Shown here piece by piece: positions 8,985-16,771 of a stretch of 41,090 nucleotides of DNA. The notes below the pieces were generated by a model. The model ran no database searches. It saw only the letters and a list, made by a program, of their open reading frames with translations, and was not told the origin of the DNA. Position 1 is the stretch's first letter. Each line of letters opens with the position of its first letter. The translations under genes were made by a program, and so were the position numbers. The stretch comes from JBEICQ01 sp046297395. Lineage in GTDB: Bacteria; Bacteroidota; Bacteroidia; UBA4408. The stretch is from positions 1-41,090 of the forward strand of contig JBKCNM010000001.1 of the NCBI GenBank assembly GCA_046297395.1, written 5' to 3'.

Positions 8985-10451
8985 TCAATCCTTGTTCATG
9001 GGCTTGATTTCATTTGCTGTTACCATCGCCAGCGCGGCATAAAAGAGAAAAGAGACGGAGACAGTATCCAAAAAATTATTAAAAAAACCATGAAAAAAAT
9101 AGGTGCAAATGGCCATGCCCGCGAGCTGAGAAGACCTATGAAGAAAAGCTTTATACATGCCCACGAGGCAGATGAGTACATATAAAATCAGGCCGGGAAT
9201 ACCCATCTCGGAAGCATGCAGCAGGTATTCGTTGTGGGCAGTTCCTCCCCTACCATCTAAATGATTGTTTGGATTGGTTACACTGATCCGGGTCATATCA
9301 GCACTTCGCTGAAAAGGCAAATAAGCAAACTGATAAGTAGCCGGACCAAATCCAAAAACAGGCCTGTAAGCAATCATCCTGAGGGCGCTCTTCCAACGGT
9401 TAATCCTTTCGGCGTTGCTTTGGTCTGTAGTAATATTGGTGATGCTTCTGGCCTGCTCCACCACACCGGCATACTTGGCGTTGCTGTCGGATTTATTGGC
9501 TTTGAAATTATTGTAGAGCGAATCCATGGACCAAAGGGTGAACATGCTTGCAAAAAAAATCAATACCAAAATGTATCGATGGGTTAGTCCCATGCGGTAG
9601 TTACACAAAATAAAAAACGAGAGAATAAGACTGATGTATGCGGCTCTGCAGTAACTCAGGTAAAGTGCTACCATTAAAAAAAGCAGGAGGAGCAAGTGTG
9701 TCCTCTTAAAGCTGATAAACCATGGCAAAAGCAAACATAGTACCGCTGCATACTGGGTATGGTCATGAAAAAAGGGGCGAGCAGAAAATCCGGAAGCATC
9801 CTTACTAAACTGAAATATTGAATGATGTATCAGCACATATAAAATAACGGGCAGAAAACCAATTAAAAACCATGTGCCTGTTTTGCGAAAAAAATCCTTG
9901 TTGCTCAGCAATTCATGCAAACACAAAAAGTAAAAAACCGATACAAATGAAAACCGCAGAAGCGCCTGCTTAAATGATACCATTGGCATCGATGATTGAG
10001 TGCAGGCCACAAGCATCCAAACCACATACACTAAAAACAAAATACTCAATGGATGCATCCATATTTTTTTGCTGATTTTTCCGAGTAGAACCAAATGAAA
10101 AAACCTTAAGAAAAGAACAGCAGTGAGTGGTTCCGCCGGAAGATTCAACACCATCCCACCCATGATATTTTGTTCGACCGAACAAGCGGAAAAAAAACCG
10201 AAAAGACTCCAAAACCAGGAGGAAGCATCAGCCCAAATAAAAGCCAATACAGCCATCACACAAAGGCACATCATGGCAAACTCCGGTTTGCCCATACCCA
10301 TTAAAACTGCTGCAGAGGAAATGATTAGCAGCGCAATTGCCGGGATTAATTTTGAAGGTATGTGCGCAAATCTTTCCAACGGGCAGCGAGTACAACCAAA
10401 CCGGATACAAATACCACAGCAGACAAGGTAAATAGCAATACCCACTGCCAA
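8985..10451 (-). CDS. O-antigen ligase / polymerase family protein (Wzy_C)
   Basis: A polytopic membrane protein (up to 488 residues, about 11 hydrophobic segments). The large periplasmic loop holds the ligase signature region: GFGPATYQFAYLPF, then GRGGTAHNEYLLHASEMGIPG. WaaL and Wzy proteins attach or polymerise O-antigen or exopolysaccharide units. The ATG at 10451 overlaps the Wzz-like gene by 106 bp, and the first 30 or so residues are Cys-rich and read as a shadow of that gene. The real start is probably later, for example TTG at 10379 or ATG at 10301. It lies directly downstream of the chain-length protein, which supports a polysaccharide role. Confidence 0.85.
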   Translation of the reverse strand: MAVGIAIYLVCCGICIRFGCTRCPLERFAHIPSKLIPAIALLIISSAAVLMGMGKPEFAMMCLCVMAVLAFIWADASSWFWSLFGFFSACSVEQNIMGGMVLNLPAEPLTAVLFLRFFHLVLLGKISKKIWMHPLSILFLVYVVWMLVACTQSSMPMVSFKQALLRFSFVSVFYFLCLHELLSNKDFFRKTGTWFLIGFLPVILYVLIHHSIFQFSKDASGFSARPFFHDHTQYAAVLCLLLPWFISFKRTHLLLLLFLMVALYLSYCRAAYISLILSFFILCNYRMGLTHRYILVLIFFASMFTLWSMDSLYNNFKANKSDSNAKYAGVVEQARSITNITTDQSNAERINRWKSALRMIAYRPVFGFGPATYQFAYLPFQRSADMTRISVTNPNNHLDGRGGTAHNEYLLHASEMGIPGLILYVLICLVGMYKAFLHRSSQLAGMAICTYFFHGFFNNFLDTVSVSFLFYAALAMVTANEIKPMNKD

Positions 10452-11308
10452 CGGACGGGATAAGATTTTTTATCCGGCACATGAGCCGGGGAAATCAGAT
10501 AAGATTGGTTGATTTTGCCGTTTAGGTTGATCAAGGCCTGGTACATGCTTTTTTCCACTTCAAATTTCTCGTTAACCAGAGATTGGATAAAAATTAATCG
10601 GTTGGCATTATCTAATCTTTGATTGAATCGTTCACGACTGATTATTTTTTGTAGTTCGGCAGAAAAAATCAACATTTCATTATAGTTTCCGGGGCTTACA
10701 GCCATATTCGCAATCTCATTCATTCCCGGTATATTTAAGACCTCTTGAAGAAGACGATTCAGTTCCTCGGACTTGCTTTTGCTTTGGCTCAATAAATTAT
10801 CATAAGTGTTTAACATGTTTTTTCTCACAATCCGAGCCTTGATACGGTCTCCTGAAACCACCAAGTCATTGGCCATTTTTGCTGCAAGCCCAGGATCGGC
10901 ATCCAACACAGAAACGGAAATGGAATTAAATTGGGTTCGTTCTATCCTGATTTTACGGGCATATTCTTTACACAAACTGTAATAGGCATCTGTCTTGGAA
11001 GAATCAATGTCATAGTGATTCATCAGTCGGTAACGCAAGATGATCGTGTCTCTGAGAATAGATGAGTTCAATATTTGCATGTGCTCATCTGTTTCTTTGT
11101 CGCTTCCAAACCGAAGGTCATAGTCTGCTGTGATGCGCGGACCACTGTTGGAGGGAGGGTAAATGATGGCTTCCGCTTTGTAGAGCGGCTGAATAAACCA
11201 GGGACTGCTGAAAATTGCTGCAAGCAATGCCGCCAGACAAGCGGACAAAAACACGAGTCGGCGTTGTTTGAAGATGAGGCGCGCGGGCGACCATTGAAGG
11301 GCTTCCAT
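10346..11308 (-). CDS. Wzz-like polysaccharide chain-length determinant
   Basis: About 320 residues. A transmembrane segment near residues 16-36 is followed by a periplasmic Wzz domain (YKAEAIIYPPSNSGPR), a long helical part rich in Gln, Ser and Glu, and a second transmembrane segment near the C-terminus. The cytoplasmic tail is short and there is no BY-kinase domain. Wzz/PCP proteins set the length of O-antigen or exopolysaccharide. I chose the ATG at 11308 (MEALQWSPAR) over 11344 because an AATTTTTG promoter-like box (11338-11331) lies between the two. It is transcribed into the O-antigen-ligase gene and diverges from glutaryl-CoA dehydrogenase. Confidence 0.82.
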   Translation of the reverse strand: MEALQWSPARLIFKQRRLVFLSACLAALLAAIFSSPWFIQPLYKAEAIIYPPSNSGPRITADYDLRFGSDKETDEHMQILNSSILRDTIILRYRLMNHYDIDSSKTDAYYSLCKEYARKIRIERTQFNSISVSVLDADPGLAAKMANDLVVSGDRIKARIVRKNMLNTYDNLLSQSKSKSEELNRLLQEVLNIPGMNEIANMAVSPGNYNEMLIFSAELQKIISRERFNQRLDNANRLIFIQSLVNEKFEVEKSMYQALINLNGKINQSYLISPAHVPDKKSYPVRWQWVLLFTLSAVVFVSGLVVLAARWKDLRTYLQN

Positions 11309-11330
11309 GCTGGTGAAGGTAGAGTTTTTG

Positions 11331-11338
11331 CAAAAATT
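11331..11338 (-). promoter_or_regulatory. Possible -7 element AATTTTTG for the Wzz/ligase operon
   Basis: On the minus strand AATTTTTG resembles TAnnTTTG (7 of 8 when N positions are counted) and lies 22 nt before the ATG at 11308. The match is modest. Its value is that it argues against the start at 11344. Confidence 0.35.
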
Positions 11339-11416
11339 AACCATCCTGCCTTCATCAGGCAGGAAGGAAGGCCTCAGGAATCAATGGAAAAGCAGGTGAC
11401 AAAATGAATTTTAAGT

Positions 11417-11424
11417 TACTTTTG
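11417..11424 (+). promoter_or_regulatory. -7 promoter element TACTTTTG for the acyl-CoA dehydrogenase
   Basis: An exact match to the Bacteroidota -7 consensus TAnnTTTG, 20 nt before the ATG at 11445. No 11-bp-spaced TTAA repeats occur upstream, unlike the promoters after 15500, so this unit serves as an internal negative control for the Pho-box-like pattern. Confidence 0.5.
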
Positions 11425-11444
11425 CCGACGGAAAAAATCACCCT

Positions 11445-12629
11445 ATGGCAGCAAAAACTGACGCGTATACACATCCTGATTACTATCTTCTGGATGAATT
11501 GCTTACTGACGAACACAAACTCATTCGGGATACCGTAAGGGCCTGGGTAAAAAAAGAAGTATCACCCATCGTGGAAGATGCCTGCCAACAAGCCAAATTC
11601 CCGAAGCAATGGATCAAAGGACTTGCTGAGATTGGTGCCTTCGGACCCTATATTCCCGCTGAATACGGGGGGCCGGGGCTCGACCAGATTTCTTATGGAA
11701 TCATTATGCAGGAATTGGAAAGAGGTGACAGCGGACTCCGTTCTACCGCATCGGTACAAAGTTCTTTGGTCATGTACCCCATCTATGCATTCGGCTCTGA
11801 GGAACAGAAAATGAAATACCTGCCAAAATTGGCCAAAGGAGAACTCATGGGCTGTTTCGGTCTTACCGAACCCGACCATGGCTCAAATCCGGCAGGAATG
11901 ATGACCCATTACAAAGACATGGGCGACCACTACCTGCTGAATGGTGCCAAGTTGTGGATATCCAACTCACCCTTCGCTGATATTGCGGTTGTATGGGCAA
12001 AAAACGAAGAGGGTGTGATTCATGGACTCATTGTAGAAAGAGGCATGGAAGGATTCTCTACACCGGAAACACATGGCAAATGGAGCTTGAGGGCCAGTGC
12101 CACAGGTGAACTGGTGTTCGACAATGTAAAGGTTCCCAAACAAAACCTACTTCCCAATGTAAAAGGCTTAAAAGGTCCGCTCAGCTGTTTAAACAGTGCA
12201 CGCTACGGCATTGCATGGGGTGCCTTGGGTGCAGGAATGGACTGCTACGATTCTGCCCTGCGATATGCCAAGGAGCGCATCCAGTTTGGTAAGCCAATTG
12301 CCGCTTTTCAGCTTACCCAGAAAAAACTTGCCGAAATGATTACCGAACTTACCAAAGCACAATTGATGGTTTGGCGCTTGGGTGTTTTGAAAAATGAAAA
12401 CCGTGCCACCCCTCAGCAAATTTCTATGTCAAAGAGAAACAGTGTGCATACAGCACTTACCATTGCAAGAGAAGCAAGGCAAATACATGGAGGGATGGGC
12501 ATCACAGGAGAGTATCCGATTATGCGTCACATGATGAACCTCGAATCAGTGATTACCTATGAGGGAACGCATGATATTCACCTGCTCATAACCGGGTACG
12601 ACATCACCGGCATCTCCGCATTCGAATGA
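11445..12629 (+). CDS. gcdH: Glutaryl-CoA dehydrogenase
   Basis: A 394-residue flavoprotein of the acyl-CoA dehydrogenase family, converting glutaryl-CoA to crotonyl-CoA in lysine and tryptophan breakdown. The glutaryl-CoA subtype is supported by the C-terminal catalytic block TYEGTHDIH (Glu373 as the base), by Arg99 in LRSTASVQSS, which corresponds to the substrate-carboxylate-binding arginine, and by the FAD-side block CFGLTEPDHGSNPAGM. It has its own promoter and is followed by a hairpin, so it is probably monocistronic. All expected active-site residues are present. Confidence 0.93.
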   Translation: MAAKTDAYTHPDYYLLDELLTDEHKLIRDTVRAWVKKEVSPIVEDACQQAKFPKQWIKGLAEIGAFGPYIPAEYGGPGLDQISYGIIMQELERGDSGLRSTASVQSSLVMYPIYAFGSEEQKMKYLPKLAKGELMGCFGLTEPDHGSNPAGMMTHYKDMGDHYLLNGAKLWISNSPFADIAVVWAKNEEGVIHGLIVERGMEGFSTPETHGKWSLRASATGELVFDNVKVPKQNLLPNVKGLKGPLSCLNSARYGIAWGALGAGMDCYDSALRYAKERIQFGKPIAAFQLTQKKLAEMITELTKAQLMVWRLGVLKNENRATPQQISMSKRNSVHTALTIAREARQIHGGMGITGEYPIMRHMMNLESVITYEGTHDIHLLITGYDITGISAFE

Positions 12630-12666
12630 GCCGTTGTGGCACATTCGAAAAGGATGACCAATCATC

Positions 12667-12698
12667 AGATAGCTGTTTGTAACTGAAACAGCCTATCT
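12667..12698 (+). terminator. Long hairpin after the glutaryl-CoA dehydrogenase gene
   Basis: AGATAGCTGTTT (12667-12678) pairs with AAACAGCCTATCT (12686-12698) around a 7-nt loop, with a single bulged C. The stem is strong but no T-run follows, so it may be an attenuating or RNA-stabilising structure rather than a classical intrinsic terminator. Confidence 0.5.
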
Positions 12699-12722
12699 AA
12701 AAGGAACATCACCCACCCTGCC

Positions 12723-12730
12723 TATCTTTA
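12723..12730 (+). promoter_or_regulatory. Possible -7 element TATCTTTA for the cdd operon
   Basis: TATCTTTA differs from TAnnTTTG only at the last base and lies 28 nt before the cytidine deaminase ATG. It follows the hairpin that separates this unit from the dehydrogenase gene. Confidence 0.35.
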
Positions 12731-12758
12731 AAAAAAACCAGGGTACAAAAAAGCAAGC

Positions 12759-13247
12759 ATGAAAATTATCGAACTCACCTCCCGAATTACCGAATACCCC
12801 GGCATCAATGATGTGGTAAAGGAAGACAGGGAATTGCTTGAACATGCCATCAAGGCCTCTGAAATGGCCTACGCCCCTTATTCAAACTTTTTTGTGGGAG
12901 CGGCCCTCCGTCTTGACAATGGAGAAATTTGTTTGGGCAACAACCAGGAAAATGCTGCGTATCCAAGCGGGATATGCGCAGAACGGGTGGCTATTTTCTC
13001 CGCTTCAGCCACACACCCGGGTGCAAAAGTTGTTTGTATGGCAGTAGTAGCCCATGCCGCAGGCAGAGAGCTGATTCATCCCATCTCCCCTTGTGGGGCA
13101 TGCAGACAAGTTCTTGCAGAATACGAAATGAAATTTAATCAGGCAATTAGCCTACTCCTGATGGGAGATTCAGGACCCGTTTACAAAATAGAAGGGGTAA
13201 AAAATCTTCTTCCCCTGATGTTCTCAAGAAGTGATTTGGGAAAATGA
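12759..13247 (+). CDS. cdd: Cytidine deaminase
   Basis: A 162-residue zinc enzyme converting cytidine and deoxycytidine to the uridine forms in pyrimidine salvage. The catalytic C-A-E motif is at residues 73-75 in PSGICAERVA, and the PCxxC zinc ligands are Cys112 and Cys115 in SPCGACRQVLAEY, so the zinc site is complete. The length fits the tetrameric (T-CDA) class with an extra N-terminal stretch of about 25 residues. It starts a three-gene unit; the next gene begins 6 bp after its stop. Confidence 0.95.
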   Translation: MKIIELTSRITEYPGINDVVKEDRELLEHAIKASEMAYAPYSNFFVGAALRLDNGEICLGNNQENAAYPSGICAERVAIFSASATHPGAKVVCMAVVAHAAGRELIHPISPCGACRQVLAEYEMKFNQAISLLLMGDSGPVYKIEGVKNLLPLMFSRSDLGK

Positions 13248-13253
13248 TAAACC

Positions 13254-13889
13254 ATGTCGGACCTGTTACATACTTGGATTGAACAGGGTGAGCACTTGGA
13301 GCAGGATTTTAAATTCAGGATTGATTCAGCCGCCAAAATTGCCATCAGCATCTCTGCATTTTGTAACACATCCGGCGGACGACTACTCATTGGTGTAAAA
13401 GACAATGGGAACATCAGTGGCGTAAATCCCGAAGAAGAAGCCTATATGATTGAATCGGCAGCGGAAGTGTTTACCGCACCTGTGCCGGATTATAAGCTGG
13501 AAATCTTGCAATCAAAAGAAAAAAAAGTACTCGTCGCTACCTTCCATTCCGATTCTTCAAAGATTTTTAAAGCCAAGGATGAATCAGGTATGTGGCTAAC
13601 ATATATGCGCATCCATGATCAGAATGTACTCATGCCTCCTCTCCTTCAGTGCGTAAGAACAACCCCAAAAACATCCCTGCCTTCGGGATACAAACACAGT
13701 GGAAACGACCTGAAAATACTGGAATGGATTGAAACCAGAGAGAATACCAACCTGAACAAAATTCAAAAACATATTCGGTTACCGAGACACCTCCTCATCC
13801 GCAAACTGGCCACTTTTATTTCCTGGGGCTTGATTGAAATAAAATTTGAAAACGGGCAATGGCTCATCACCTCCTCAGAAAAAAAATAA
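13254..13889 (+). CDS. AlbA_2/Schlafen-like domain protein with C-terminal winged-helix
   Basis: A 211-residue protein. Residues about 10-115 form an AlbA_2 (Schlafen-like, putative ATP-binding) domain, recognisable by LEQDFKFRIDSAAKIAISI and the following FCNTSGGRLLIGVKDNG and ISGVNPEE blocks. Residues about 145-205 look like a small winged helix (ILEWIETRENTNLNKI, then HLLIRKLATFISWGLIEI). The architecture resembles putative transcriptional regulators, but targets are unknown. It sits between cytidine deaminase and a CoA-binding protein with gaps of 6 and 7 bp, an apparent operon with no obvious common pathway. Confidence 0.82.
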   Translation: MSDLLHTWIEQGEHLEQDFKFRIDSAAKIAISISAFCNTSGGRLLIGVKDNGNISGVNPEEEAYMIESAAEVFTAPVPDYKLEILQSKEKKVLVATFHSDSSKIFKAKDESGMWLTYMRIHDQNVLMPPLLQCVRTTPKTSLPSGYKHSGNDLKILEWIETRENTNLNKIQKHIRLPRHLLIRKLATFISWGLIEIKFENGQWLITSSEKK

Positions 13890-13896
13890 AAAAACC

Positions 13897-14259
13897 ATGA
13901 TTGAAAATGTACTCATCCTCGGAGCTTCATCAAATCCGGAGCGTTATGCCCATAAAGCTTGCCGCGCGCTCCTGCAGCACAATCACCAGGTATATGCTTT
14001 GGGCTTGGGAGAAGGAGACGCAGGAGGTGTGCCCATTAAAAAAACATGGCCTGCAAACAATTCATTTGATACCGTAACCCTCTATCTTCATCCTGCAAAA
14101 CAAAAAACTTATTACAAAAGTCTCCTGGAATTAAAACCCCGCAGAGTCATCTTCAATCCGGGAACAGAAAATCCCGAACTACAGCAATTGTTAGATCAGG
14201 CAAGAATACCATGGGAAGAGGCCTGTACACTAGTACTGTTAAGCACAGGAACTTTTTAA
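13897..14259 (+). CDS. CoA-binding (Rossmann-fold) protein, YccU-like
   Basis: A 120-residue CoA_binding_2 family protein. The N-terminal nucleotide-binding turn is VLILGASSNPERYAHKA (residues 4-20). Later come the FDTVTLYLHPA block and RRVIFNPGTENPEL, where the family usually carries its conserved GTEN segment. The frame is open back to 13846, but that part overlaps the AlbA_2 gene in another frame and is Lys/Asn rich, so the ATG at 13897, 7 bp after the preceding stop, is preferred. The family binds CoA-like ligands; its physiological role is not established. Confidence 0.85.
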   Translation: MIENVLILGASSNPERYAHKACRALLQHNHQVYALGLGEGDAGGVPIKKTWPANNSFDTVTLYLHPAKQKTYYKSLLELKPRRVIFNPGTENPELQQLLDQARIPWEEACTLVLLSTGTF

Positions 14260-14296
14260 ATCAATCGCTAAATTCTTACAAACCCTTCACAAGCTA

Positions 14297-14344
14297 AAAT
14301 GATGAATCGTGTGTAAACAGAAGTACAGGGTGAATTCATCATTT
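14297..14344. repeat. Inverted repeat between convergent genes
   Basis: AAATGATGAAT (14297-14307) is repeated in reverse complement at 14334-14344, with a 26-nt interval. The arms are perfect over 11 bp but AT-rich and far apart. It lies in the 214-bp gap between two convergent genes, so it could be a bidirectional terminator. The rest of the gap holds nothing I recognise apart from T-rich tracts. Confidence 0.4.
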
Positions 14345-14473
14345 GATTATTCCTACCAAAGGAATGGATCATAAACTCATCATGACAAGGAAATAAAAAT
14401 CATCATTTTTTTATCTTTTTGTCCCCATAACATTTTCTTTGCTGAGCCTCTTGATGATGTTGCCAATGGATGT

Positions 14474-15481
14474 TTATCTGGCGACCACAATCAGTTTGCC
14501 GGAGAAAACACCATGGTTCGTTTGGCATTGAAGGATGTATGTTCCTTCAGCAAAAGAGAGAGAAGATGCATCCCCTGTGGAAATTACTTTCATCAGTTTG
14601 CCTTGTGAGTCAAAAACGCTGATGCGATCTTCAGAACCAATTTTTTTTGAAAATCTGATGGGTTCGCCTAAGTAACACAAGCTGGGAAAAAAAAATGGTT
14701 CATGAGCAATTGCCGGAGACGCATCACCTGTAAATCGGGCATGTATAAAACCTATTCCATCCAGATCAAAACCGCAGGACGGAAAAGGGGTAGGAAAAGG
14801 ATCATTGATTATATGGCCCTGAGAATCAAAAGAGGCAATAGAAGGTTGAATGCTTCCCACGACATCCACAATTCGTATAAAGGAAATGCTGTCTTTTTTC
14901 AGCCAGGAAAAATCCGGCAAGTCTTCCAGGTTAAAAGGTGTTCCAAACATGCCCCGGTACTTGCCTGCAAGATTATGTAGTAAGCTTGCCTGCATGTTGT
15001 TATCGAAAGGACCTTGCTGCGAGGTGTCCTGTGTATATGAAACTGATGGAAAACGGGCAAAATGAATGCCATCTGAACTCACTTCAACAAATGCCAGCTC
15101 AAGAAACTGATCACTGAATGAGTTTTCAAAAACAGCAAAATCAAATCCTGCTCCATCAAAAAGCGGGGTGTTTAAAAAAACGAGCACATATCCCGAATCA
15201 CCCAGACTCAGACTAACTCCATCCGGGCGACCGAGGGCCGGGGCAACATCAGCCATGGACAATCTTCCTGAATCCGGTGTGGAAATATTTTTATATCCGG
15301 GAACATAAGTACACTGATTGGCAAAGTAGATGAAACAAGCACTGTCTTTATGTATGGCGGTGCTCCCGGGCATGCCTGCTGCGGGCGGAAACTGGGCAAA
15401 AGCGGATGAAATAAAAAAATGGCTTGCCTGCATAAGCAAGCAAGAGAGAAATAATAAAAATTGAAAGTTGATACGATACAT
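14474..15481 (-). CDS. Secreted T9SS surface protein (cell-surface DFAVFENSF family)
   Basis: A 335-residue exported protein. The signal peptide (MYRINFQFLLFLSCLLMQ, then AFAQF) supports the ATG at 15481 rather than 15532. The middle holds ALGRPDGVSLSLGDSGYV, FDFAVFENSFSDQFLEL and VEVSSDGIHFARFPS, resembling a family of putative surface proteins in Bacteroidota and other phyla that I cannot assign a function. The last 80 residues form a T9SS type A sorting domain (ISVFDSQGKLMKVIS, then FAEGTYILQCQ). It diverges from the first GLENI-family gene across 116 bp that contain repeats matching the Pho-box-like element. Confidence 0.82.
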   Translation of the reverse strand: MYRINFQFLLFLSCLLMQASHFFISSAFAQFPPAAGMPGSTAIHKDSACFIYFANQCTYVPGYKNISTPDSGRLSMADVAPALGRPDGVSLSLGDSGYVLVFLNTPLFDGAGFDFAVFENSFSDQFLELAFVEVSSDGIHFARFPSVSYTQDTSQQGPFDNNMQASLLHNLAGKYRGMFGTPFNLEDLPDFSWLKKDSISFIRIVDVVGSIQPSIASFDSQGHIINDPFPTPFPSCGFDLDGIGFIHARFTGDASPAIAHEPFFFPSLCYLGEPIRFSKKIGSEDRISVFDSQGKLMKVISTGDASSLSFAEGTYILQCQTNHGVFSGKLIVVAR

Positions 15482-15490
15482 ATCGGGGCA

Positions 15491-15498
15491 CAAATATA
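15491..15498 (-). promoter_or_regulatory. -7 promoter element TATATTTG for the 15481 gene
   Basis: On the minus strand this is an exact TAnnTTTG match, ending 9 nt before the ATG at 15481. It faces the plus-strand repeat array at 15518-15569, so both divergent genes could be controlled from the same region. Confidence 0.5.
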
Positions 15499-15517
15499 AA
15501 AAGCTGCATTCATGGGG

Positions 15518-15596
15518 GATAACAATTCTCAAACATGAACTTAATCATATCATAACATTTCCTTAAACAAGCAGATTCATTGTCTAAACAACTTTG
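15518..15596 (+). promoter_or_regulatory. Pho-box-like repeat array and -7 element (unit A)
   Basis: Three 8-bp repeats, CTTAATCA (15540), CATAACAT (15551) and CTTAAACA (15562), start exactly 11 bp apart. Two further in-phase slots lie upstream: GATAACAA (15518), a good match, and TCAAACAT (15529), a partial one. TTTG begins at 15593, 31 bp after the last repeat start, in CAACTTTG (15589-15596). An 11-bp tandem period is the hallmark of PhoB-type boxes, and the repeat resembles the cyanobacterial Pho repeat PyTTAAPyPy(T/A). Assignment to PhoB is inference. Confidence 0.65.
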
Positions 15597-15597
15597 C

Positions 15598-16701
15598 ATG
15601 ATGAAAAAAACCATTTATCTTTTCTTTTTTGCCATCGCCTGTACCTTGATAAGCAGGGCGCAAAACGGGTTGGAGCATATAGAAGTGGAAACATTCTATA
15701 TCAGCAATGCCAATGATACATTGGCCAATATCGACGGAGGAGTATTGCCTGTTGGATCGGTTACTTACCGCATTTATGCAGATATGCTGCCGGGATATCA
15801 ATTTCAGGCTGTGTATGGTGAACCCGGTCACGAAATGCGGATAGCAACCGGCACATTCTTTTTCAACAACCTGGACAGGGGCAATACCTCACCAACATTT
15901 ACACTCAATCAATGTGCTGATAATACTGTGATGCTTGATTCTTATCTCTCTGTGGGTGGCAGTTGCAGTTCATGCATTGCCGTGCCCAAAGATGAAGATG
16001 ACAGTGTGAATACCATCAGTAATAATTACTCGCCCCAGGTTTTGCAAAACAACAATCCTTTGGCGGGAATTCCAATCAATATAGTTGATGGTAAGTTTTC
16101 CGGCACACCCACCTCGGTTACTTTTGTTGGTATTACACCTGATCTTTTCAATGACTTAAATGATGGCCCGCTATTTTCAAGTGACAACGGTTCATGGGCC
16201 AGTTTGAACGGATCTCAGGGGTATGACAGCCTTTCCAATAAAGTGCTGGTGGCACAGATTACCACAAACGGAAAATTCTCATTCAAACTGAACATGCAAA
16301 TTCGCAAGCTCACACCCAATGGGCCGATTGTTGAAAAATATGTAGCCGAAAACCCTGTAGGCAGTGAAATTCTTTTCCCGGAACTCAATTTTGTATCAGA
16401 TACAACAGCCGGAAGCAAAACCATTTTCGCCTCTGATAAAAATCCTACATGGAGCGTATACCCAAATCCATGTAATGATTTTATCAGCATTGCCTCATTG
16501 AACAATACCTCAAAATTTTCGGAGAATCAAATGATTCGTATCTATAATATGGAAGGGAAAGTGGTTTATCACAAAGCCATTCACTCCATGAAAGAGAGTG
16601 TAAAAATGGATTTGCAAACATTAAATAGCGGCATCTACCTTCTGGAAATAGCCGGTGAAGGAGATCACATGCCGGAACGATACAAGATTATCAGGAATTA
16701 A
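15598..16701 (+). CDS. GLENI-family secreted protein A with T9SS sorting domain
   Basis: About 367 residues. I place the start at ATG 15598 or the adjacent ATG 15601 (MKKTIYLFFFAIACT); the frame upstream of these runs through the promoter. After the signal peptide the mature protein begins QNGLEHIEVETFYIS, shared with three other proteins here. The family domain includes GGVLPVGSVTYRIYADMLPG and the later FSSDNGSWASLNG and VLVAQITTNGKFSFKLN blocks (to about residue 280). The C-terminus is a T9SS type A domain (VYPNPCNDFISI, then LNSGIYLLEI). I do not recognise a known function for the N-terminal domain. It has a Pho-box-like promoter and almost no leader. Confidence 0.88.
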   Translation: MMKKTIYLFFFAIACTLISRAQNGLEHIEVETFYISNANDTLANIDGGVLPVGSVTYRIYADMLPGYQFQAVYGEPGHEMRIATGTFFFNNLDRGNTSPTFTLNQCADNTVMLDSYLSVGGSCSSCIAVPKDEDDSVNTISNNYSPQVLQNNNPLAGIPINIVDGKFSGTPTSVTFVGITPDLFNDLNDGPLFSSDNGSWASLNGSQGYDSLSNKVLVAQITTNGKFSFKLNMQIRKLTPNGPIVEKYVAENPVGSEILFPELNFVSDTTAGSKTIFASDKNPTWSVYPNPCNDFISIASLNNTSKFSENQMIRIYNMEGKVVYHKAIHSMKESVKMDLQTLNSGIYLLEIAGEGDHMPERYKIIRN

Positions 16702-16709
16702 AGGGATGG

Positions 16710-16766
16710 CATAACATAAAGTTAAGATTGTCTTAAAACGCATAAAAAAACACAAACATAAGTTTG
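16710..16766 (+). promoter_or_regulatory. Pho-box-like triple repeat and -7 element (unit B)
   Basis: CATAACAT (16710), GTTAAGAT (16721) and CTTAAAAC (16732) start 11 bp apart. TTTG begins at 16763, 31 bp after the last repeat start, inside the exact -7 consensus TAAGTTTG (16759-16766). The geometry is identical to units A and E. There is no TTG at -33, as expected for an activator-dependent promoter. The ATG follows 5 nt after the -7 box. Confidence 0.7.
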
Positions 16767-16771
16767 CCACC

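Noticed and set aside
16722..16736. Perfect palindrome TTAAGA-TTG-TCTTAA upstream of protein B, as a possible dimeric repressor operator
   Set aside because: It is explained by the second and third slots of the 11-bp repeat series. The same palindrome is not present at units A, D or E, while the repeat spacing is.
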